Assembly: GCA_964006375.1 (NCBI GenBank)
Contig: OZ023269.1
Span: 682,001 to 746,000, forward strand
Direction of reading: 5' to 3'
DNA from: Tillus elongatus
Taxonomy: Eukaryota; Arthropoda; Insecta; Coleoptera; Cleridae
DNA length: 64,000 bases
A program made the position numbers and the translations under genes. Below are positions 56,731-64,000 of this stretch, one piece after another; within the stretch, counting starts at the first letter, position 1; each line of letters starts with the position of its first letter. The notes under the pieces were generated by a model. The model did not search any database. It was not told the DNA's origin and saw only the letters and a list, made by a program, of their open reading frames with translations.

Positions 56731-57216
56731 CCGCGGCTTTGCCGCCCCGATAGCACTGCAACATTTCGTTGATTGTGCATACCCTTAGTCTTACTCCACT
56801 CATTCCAAAATCACTGTGCCTTGAACTAGTCTGCACAGCGATTGGTAGGGTGAAGTTTTATATTGCTCTGTCTCCGGTCTAGACTAACCGTAGATCAGTT
56901 GTCTTTTGCGGTCCAGAGCTTTACACTCACACAAGATGTGCTGGGCTGATTCCTCCCCCTCGCGCGCAGAGTCTGCATGCGAGGTCCCCTTCGAACCGCC
57001 TCATTTTATGCAGGTGTTTCTTGACGGCCATGTGTCCCGTCAAGAGACCTGTTGTATTTCTGAGCTGTCCTCTGCTAAGATTTAGCAGCTCCACAGCTCT
57101 CTTTGAACTGGGTCCGTCACTTATTGACTTCCCATGTCTGAGCCCTGGACAGTCCGCCCAGTACACCTTGTGTTGGTTTCTGATTCAGGACTTAATGGCT
57201 TCCCTGGCAGTGCTAG
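56731..57216 (-). pseudogene. LINE-A copy 3: 3' end only
   Basis: 5'-truncated copy holding the RNase H end and the Cys-rich tail (VELLNLSRGQLRNTTGLLTG, HMAVKKHLHKMRRF, DLACRLCARGGG), then the 3' UTR with the same GC-rich palindrome as copy 2, ending in CGAGCCCTGAGGGAAAAAAA. It confirms the 3' end of the LINE-A family. Target duplication not evident. Confidence 0.8.
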
Positions 57217-57593
57217 TCTTTACCTTCCGAAATAAATTGTGTTATAAAAAGTGTCATTAAAGTTGTAAAATCAAGGAAGAAGGATTACAGCCTCATATTC
57301 TCGAAAAGTTTATGAAAACGTGGGTGCATCATATGTAAATCTTCTTTATCACGCAGAAGTAAGGTGGCTTGGGAAAAGTACCATACTGTAAAAAGAGTTT
57401 TTCAGTTTAAAGCAGAACTTTTGATCTACTAATAAGCTGAGAAATCAGAATATGAATTACTTTTTTACAATCTTCTGGCTTCATAGGCTAGTTTTTCTTG
57501 CTGATACTTTCGAATACTCAAATATCTTGAATGGTGTATTTTATGACATATTAAGTCATTACAGCCGAAATTGTTAACTCAAGCCGAGTGAGT

Positions 57594-59963
57594 GTACAAG
57601 TGTACGCACTACGAAATTTACAAGAGTACGCATTGCGTATTCTTGTAAACGTAGGGCGTAACTAGTAAACTATTTTAGAAGTGAAAGATCGACTTTGTAC
57701 ACATTTTTCTAAACTACATAAGTTTTTATTTTATTTCCAGGCTAAAAATGAGTTCATTCACGAGAAAAGGCGATAGGAATCTCGTACTTACTGAACAGCT
57801 TATGACAGAGATTCGTAACAGGGTTAATATGGACAAAGTAAAAGAAGTATTGCACGGGAGCTTAATATAAAAGAGCCAACATTACGCAAGGGATAAAAAC
57901 TTGGCACTCTACCAGTATCACTACAATCACACGCTACAAATGTGTATTTAACGAACAACAGAAAAACGAGTTGGCAAAGTATGTGCAAAAATGAATTTGC
58001 GATTTTATGGGTTAACGATGAAAGACTTGACAAGTATTGCTTATGATTTTACCAAAGCTGTTGGTGTAGAGCCTAATTGTAACACCGAAAAAAATATTAC
58101 TGGTAAAACTTGGATACGTTGTTTCTGTCAAAGACGCGAAATCACATAACATCAACCAGAGAAGTGTTCCCTAGGCACAATATTGATTTCAATAGACCGC
58201 AGGTTGATTTGTTTTTCAAAACTTACGAAACATGTACAAAAAGTACAATTTCCTAAGTAATTAATGGACGAGACCGGCATATCTACAGTGCCCGACAAAG
58301 TGCCCAAAACACGAAAAGGCAAAAAATGCGTGTGGGAAAAGCTTCAAGAGGGGAAGGGGATCAGCTGGTCACTGCTGTATTCTGTATTAGTGCTGGTGAG
58401 TCATATGTTCCACCAGCATTTATTTATTCTCGTAGAAAGATCAAAGAAGAGGTATATTTGCGGATGCACCTTCAGGAACTTTACCGCGTATTTCGCATTT
58501 GGGATTTATAAATTTTAAGTTATTTGTGGATTGGATCAAACATTTACAAAAATATGCTTAAAGTTCCAAAAATGCTCCCGTTCTTTTAATCTTAGACAAC
58601 CAATCGTCTCAGAAAAGGCTTAATATTGTCAACTATTGCCGTGAAAATCTTATTAACTTTTTATCGTTGCGTCTCGATGCCAGCCACAAAATGCAGCAAT
58701 TAGACAAAGGCTATTTTAGTTCTTTGAAAACTGCATACAGTCAAGCAAGTAATAATTGGTTAGCTACTAATCCTGGTAAAGCGATTACTCAGAAACAAGT
58801 GCCTGGCTTATCTAGAATAGCATATTATAAAGTTTCCAATATCGACAAAGCTGTGCGTGCATTTGAAGCAACCGGAATCTGGCAACATAACCCCTAACTA
58901 TTTGGCGCAGGAGATTTGGCTGCTTTACTTGTAACGAACAGACCTTATAATGCTGTTGAAGAATCTCCCAAAGGTACGGAAGATGATGAAGCTGCTGACA
59001 CCCTTATCGAAATTTAACGTTACAGCAGATGAGACTCAACTCGTAAAAATTTATTTTGATGCCCTCTCAGGATTGCCTGAAAATGCTGATGATGCAGAAA
59101 GAAAAATTCTAGCGAACCATAATGCTACCGTGGACGATAATATAAATCAATCAGGCATGGATTCAGATCAAAAAGAACATTGAACCTTCGTCAGCAGAAG
59201 ACTAAGAAGATCGCAGACCATTCTTTTGAAGGAAAATAGAGCCCCTATAAAACCAGAAGCTCTGCGTCGATCTAGACCGGCGAAATGTGTGCAAAAATTA
59301 CAAACCAGAAAAGGACGGATTCAAAAATCAACGGTAATAACGAACACACCTGTGAAGAATAAACTGGAAGCAAAGTAGTCTGAATCAACAGACAAGGTTA
59401 AGAGAAGAGTAGGTTCAGAAAGCACTCCGAAGCTAGTAGCAGAGAAGAGCAAGAAGAAACAGCCTGTTAAAGCATCTAGCTTCACATCCACAATAAACCC
59501 AACTATCAAAAAAGAAATGGCGAGTCGAAGCACAAGCTAACAAAGTCTCAAAAATCTATAGAAGAAACAGGTAATAAAGCCGAAGATATATTCTGCCCTG
59601 CGTGTGATGTATTGTTTACTGATCCACCATCTGATGACTGGATATAGTGTCCCCATTGTGAGAAATGGTGGCATGAGGATTCTACATCCTATGAAGGAGG
59701 ACATTTCACATGTGATCTGTGTTAATGTTATGTTGCGTGGTCTTACAACCATTACTGGGTACTTTTGCAAAAACGTTTTATAAGAGTATGCATTTGCATT
59801 TAGAAAATTTAGTTTATAACATTTGTATTAATAATAAATTACGTTGAGCAATAACAAAAAGTTGCCAAATATATAAAAGCTTCCAATGCTGTCCAAGATT
59901 TTATTGCTTTCAGTATAATCAATGAAAATTGACAGAAAGTTTACTAAGTGCGTACTCTTGTAC
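57594..59963 (+). mobile_element. Pogo-like DNA transposon with short inverted ends
   Basis: GTACAAGTGTACGCACT at 57594-57610 is mirrored by AGTGCGTACTCTTGTAC at 59947-59963 (one mismatch). A second GTACGCATTG-type motif lies just inside the left end (57626). The transposase gene lies between, plus strand. True outermost bases and the TA duplication could not be fixed. The minus-strand LINE fragment at 59985-60185 adjoins the right end. Confidence 0.65.
57747..59726 (+). pseudogene. Pogo/Tigger-type transposase with C-terminal PHD-like finger, broken
   Basis: Starts MSSFTRKGDRNLVLTEQLMT after a possible splice acceptor (TTTCCAG at 57736). Frames break repeatedly. Recognisable parts: a MKDLTSIAYDFTKAVGV stretch (58020); DDE domain with MDETGISTVPDKVPKTRKGK (first Asp, 58264), LILDNQSSQKRLNIVNYCRE (second Asp, 58595) and ASHKMQQLDKGYFSSLKTAY (third Asp, 58703; 35 residues after the second by hand count); then FEATGIWQHNP. 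A Lys/Ser-rich linker follows. The C-terminal finger is DIFCPACDVLFTDPPSDDWI, a stop codon, CPHCEKWWHEDS and GGHFTCDLC (59585-59726). All three catalytic Asp residues survive, but at least five breaks make it inactive. Confidence 0.8.
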
Positions 59964-60295
59964 GTCATTACTTTACTATCGTACATAGTAATACTCCCAA
60001 GATACCTAAACACTTGTTATTGGCCGCTTTACTTTATAATTTATCTTTGCAGTGATTATATTCAGTAAGTACTTTTATTTTCGCCAGACTGATATTTTTT
60101 AACACAACATACAAAATACTGGCCACTTTTTGAAATTATTTTCTGTGTATACCCTTTTGACTCCTTTTGTCTTTTACCTTAGCATATATATTTGTTGAAT
60201 TTTCATAAGTACACTTAGATCTCCTATGAATTAATTGAATAAATATGGCTTTCGTATGTATTCTTGCTGTACACCTTTCCTGATTAGCTTCAATT

Positions 60296-60434
60296 TTTAG
60301 TGAATTTATATTTTAAAAAATTCACTAATAGAGAGGTATTGATGGTGAGACTTTGCAAAAAATTTGTTAAATGAGCGCGAACTAGGACTCCTAGAACCCA
60401 TATCCGGGGTCAGTTTCAATTTCAGTTTTTATAT

Positions 60435-60478
<44 letters not shown>

Positions 60479-60950
60479 AACCGATAACTCAAAAAATAAT
60501 TAACCGATTTTGATGAAACTCGGCAGGTGCCTGTATTTTATTAATGGCTTGGATGAGTTCGTTAGTGAGGAAAATCTGACAACGTTTTCCGGAAAAATTT
60601 TGAGTTTTCTTTCGAAAAAATTTTTTTCTTCGAAAATTACAAATATATTTTCATGAAATTTGTTGGATATATTGATTTGGGAAAGACCTTACTACGTACT
60701 AAAATTCAACTTTCTAAGTTTATAGAAAATCGAGTTCTTCAAATTTTGAGTTTTCTAATTTTCTAAAAAAAATTTTTCTCCGAAAATTACAAAGCTATTT
60801 TAATGAAATTTGGTGGATATGTTGCCTTGCAAAATATCTTACTACATACCAAATTCAACTTTTTAAGTTTATCGAAAATTGAGCTATCCAAGTTCGAAGC
60901 ATTTAATAAAAATTCACTACCATAACGCACTTGCTGCGTCCCGAACTTTT
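60296..60950 (+). repeat. Complete MAE copy with duplicated right body
   Basis: 5' hairpin TTTTTAGTGAATTTATAT / AAAAAATTCACTAAT, AGCGCGAACTAGGACTCC, ATATCCGGGGTCAG, (TA)n at 60437-60476, CCAACCGATAACTCAAAAAA. Two bodies then contain CTTACTACRTACYAAA blocks (60690, 60838). It ends TTCACTACCATAACGCAC and the hairpin ACGCACTTGCTGCGT at 60924-60938. Confidence 0.85.
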
Positions 60951-62530
60951 GATTCTTCTATTATGGTGATTCAGTTTGTAGGTATATAGATTGAAAATGG
61001 TGCGTCCATCTCACCAATCTAGTCTGTTCGTTGTTACTATTAACAACAAATATATTAAATGATTTATACAAGAGTGGTTAAACGTTAAGTTTTAAATCAT
61101 ATACTGAATTGACACATCATAATTTCTTTTCAATATTGTACGAAGTGATTAAATTTAATACGGTTGATACTATTATATATCGCTAGAGTAAAGGACAGTT
61201 AAATATCACGTTCAATTGAATTGGTAACCACATTTACAAACGCTATTTAATAACGGTTTTGTTTGATTGCACTTTATAAGGTTTTTTCCGCAAAGTAGTA
61301 AAATATATTTTATGGAGTATTTATGGTTCAAAACAAGATTTTTTCGGTTGGGTTTTGTGTCCATAACACCATGACATGTTTATATTATTGCACTTTCAAT
61401 AAAGCAACCATTTCTTGTTTATATACTCAGTCTTGCATAAAACAAGTAAATAAGACCTAAAAGAAATTTATCAAGATAAATAACTTGTAAAATTTACAGA
61501 ACAGAGATTTATACAATTGTTTTATAATTCTTGTAGTGTTAATAATAATATTAAATCTTCAAGACAATGGTTTCCACAGTTGGTTAAACAAAGCGTAAAA
61601 TCGAAGACAAAAGGACTCTTATACAATAGGGTATTATTTTACTGGCAACCACTTACAAGAAAATAGATATTAATGTCATTTTTTTGGTTTAACTGGGCCA
61701 AAAATTATATCCAGCTTGTTAAAACAAAATAAAATAGCCTTATAATTAATGACCTACCTAAATATCAAGCAGCCGAGCGTGTATGTATGTATCTTGTTTT
61801 ATCCATTGTTTTGTCAGCAGCATCTTCTGGATTACCATCATCATAATTAAAGTAAAAATAACGGATTAGAAAACATAAAATCAACTGCACCAATATTTTT
61901 CTCTCTTCAAAGCACATAATTTTAAGCACTAAGCAGGTTATTGTCGGCTTTACTTTGTCATTCACAGAAATCTGTTTATCTTAAACGTGTGTTCAAAAAT
62001 CTTCACCAAGAAAAAGTTATGGATACGCAGGTCATGATAAGCACCTCCCACATCTAACAAGAGCCTGAGTATTGGTTACATGAGATGAAGCTTTCGTAGG
62101 AGGTCCCAAGCTCTGTCCTCGAGGAGGGGCTTATTCAGAAAGCTCCATTTTGTTTGGCATCCTTTTTTATTAGGAACTTCAAATCAAAATATATGTTTAG
62201 ACAAAACGGTCATTTGATATTTATAGATTATGGAGTTAGTTTATAATTTATAACGTATAACAACTGGATGTAAGTGACGATCCATCATTATTTTGTATAA
62301 TTTAACAGTCTACAGTATGTCTAAAATTACCTGTCCACTGTTGTTTTTAAAGCAATATAGTTATTTAAGTGAATTATATGCTTTGAGCGTTCATATTAAT
62401 ATTAATAAACGAGATGAGGGTGTACCTACGTGTAATCTTGTTTGTTGCAACCATGACGTTGTTAGGCATCAATTTCTTGCAGTTAATCAACAGTGAAGAG
62501 TGAATTTTTTTCATACTTAATTTTTAAGTA
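60951..62530. other. AT-rich, nothing recognised
   Basis: Short frames only (for example 61765-61965 minus, 62293-62496 plus), without domains. A slightly less AT-rich patch at 62030-62160 has no match elsewhere in the window. Confidence 0.45.
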
Positions 62531-62536
62531 CATATA

Positions 62537-62537
<1 letters not shown>

Positions 62538-62599
<62 letters not shown>

Positions 62600-62840
62600 T
62601 ATTCAGAAAAGTAATTGGATTTAAAATCTGAAAAGTTGCATTCGGTAGTTATTTTTAATTGCCTAGGCCTTTGAAAATAGCGCCATTGGCATATTACTTC
62701 CGGTGAAGTCAAAAGTCGCTATCAGCTTTGTTACTTTGAATAGGTTACGTACCTATATATTTGGAATACTGGGAAGAATTTTAAAAGTACGGACGCAGCA
62801 AATGCGTTATGGTTGTGATTTTTCATAAGAGCGCGATTCC
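62538..62840. repeat. (TA)n microsatellite, and a MAE 3' end in minus orientation at 62786-62840
   Basis: TA dinucleotides at 62538-62595, not bordered by MAE blocks. At 62792 there is GGACGCAGCAAATGCGTTAT followed by GTGATTTTTCATAAG, the MAE 3' end. Confidence 0.7.
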
Positions 62841-63884
62841 TAAAAAATGTTTAGTTAAATAATTAGGTTATGAAAGTTTAAATAAATAAATAAATAATAA
62901 TTAAACGTTTATGGTAAAAAACTACATATAAAGTCTGTATAATGAAGAACAGCATTCCACAATGTCATAAATTGTTAGAATATTAAATCTGTCAGTTTAA
63001 AGTTAGACCTGGCATTCTACACAAGCAATTTAACCATCGATTTTGAAATATATTACATCTTAGTTTTTCATCTTTTTTTATACAAAACGAAATTTTATTT
63101 TTTTTAATATCTTTTAATAGACACCTGAACCCAGAATATACTTTCTTTTGTCAATGAAATTGAATAAATTGTTTTTATCATACTTACAGTTTTTTTAACC
63201 TTTTGCGCTGCTTTAGAAAAAACTGTTAACGCAGAAAACTAAATTTTCTACGAAACTAAAAAATATTTTTTTTATATATGTAGATACCCTAGCTTCTTCA
63301 AAGGAACCTTGCAATACAAATTTTATTAAAATTACAAAAGCTCTCCAGAAGAAAATTAATTCTTTTTCTTGGAAAAACTGATAGGGTCGGGCTGCTGAAC
63401 GAACGTATGCAAGCTGATTGTGTTGATTTTGTAAAATTTATCACCCATGCTGCTCTATAAAGGCTTTACTATGTAGAAAACCTGGAGATTGTAGCTTAAT
63501 GCGAAATAATTTGAAATATTTTTATGAAACTTCGCTTTCATTACGTAGTTGCTGCATACAGATTTTTTCAACACTTATTTACTATTTCGCTGACAATTTC
63601 TCGATGTAGATATACAATTATTTTTCATGAAAATTCGTTAGCGCACTCAGACTTTTTGATAAATAATGCAGCTTTCGATTCAGAAAAAATTCAGTAGAAA
63701 TTCAGTAAAAAATCAGTAAAAAATCTACTCCAAGTTAATTAATTTACTGCAAATATCTGAGACAATTAAAGTGAGTTCATGATTTAAACGCTACTGTAAA
63801 TTTTATTGATCTGGACAACATTTGTCTTTTATCGACGATGAGTTAATTGGACTATTCATCACAAAAAAATGACTTAAGAAAAAT
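62841..63884. other. AT-rich, with decayed MAE-like ends
   Basis: CATTACGTAGTTGCTGC (63540) and ATGAAAATTCGTTAGCGCAC (63628) look like eroded MAE 3' ends. CCAGAAGAAAATTAATTC (63345) resembles MAE body. No gene seen. Confidence 0.4.
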
Positions 63885-64000
63885 GGTTAAATTTATTAAG
63901 AGATAATATGGGGCCAGGAGTACAAAATCACATGGGGACTGTGAGAATGTATGATACCAGCAAGATGGAGCACCTTGTCTGGCCTGGAATTCCGAAATTT
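63885..64000 (+). pseudogene. Mariner-type transposase fragment, cut by the right edge
   Basis: Around 63949 the plus strand reads YDTSKMEHL in one frame and YQQDGAP in the next. The second is the QQDGAP motif carrying the second catalytic Asp of mariner transposases. The upstream residues are not informative, and the sequence ends before the third motif. Confidence 0.5.

Overview
The window is non-coding, transposon-packed DNA from an arthropod, most likely an insect; a beetle is possible but the sequence does not settle the order. It is AT-rich, with very long (TA)n, (CA)n and (TAA)n microsatellites. I found no complete host gene. The only host-like signal is a possible first coding exon with a consensus splice donor near 8.3 kb on the minus strand. 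Almost every long reading frame belongs to a mobile element, and almost all of these are broken.

Layout. 0-2 kb: a Ty3/Gypsy-like LTR end running off the left edge, then LINE-A (endonuclease-RT-RNase H type). 2-3.1 kb: a diverged satellite-like array. 3.6-11.3 kb: several copies of a microsatellite-bearing element, called here MAE, one split by a second LINE-A copy. 11.4 kb: hAT/ZBED transposase remnant. 12.5-15.3 kb: the best preserved gene set, a CR1/Jockey-group LINE (LINE-J copy 1) with apurinic endonuclease and reverse transcriptase. 15.5-20.3 kb: R2/NeSL-like and other LINE relics. 20.6-26.8 kb: two long-TIR mariner-type elements and a tRNA-derived SINE family, nested in each other. 28-32.8 kb: more MAE copies and mariner fragments. 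32.9-38.8 kb: two more LINE-J copies, tail to tail. 40.0-44.0 kb: a LINE whose RNase H domain is split by an LTR unit containing three near-identical, tandem 991-bp LTR-leader modules. 44-54 kb: LINE fragments plus two small element families carrying hammerhead-ribozyme motifs. 55.9-60 kb: hAT, LINE-A copy 3, and a pogo-like element with a C-terminal PHD-like finger. 60.3-64 kb: another MAE copy, empty AT-rich DNA and a mariner fragment at the right edge.

Most interesting points: (1) hammerhead ribozyme motifs at 48.7-49.3 kb, two in inverted arms of one element and one in a 182-bp element with a perfect 13-bp target duplication; (2) the triple LTR-leader array at 40.4-43.3 kb with a 125-codon open frame in each LTR; (3) more than 20 copies of MAE, whose architecture (5' hairpin, central microsatellite, 3' hairpin, apparent T-T insertion) resembles Helentron-associated DINE-1-like elements; (4) nested insertions with readable target duplications, which give a relative chronology. 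All family assignments come from reading motifs by eye; no database search was run.
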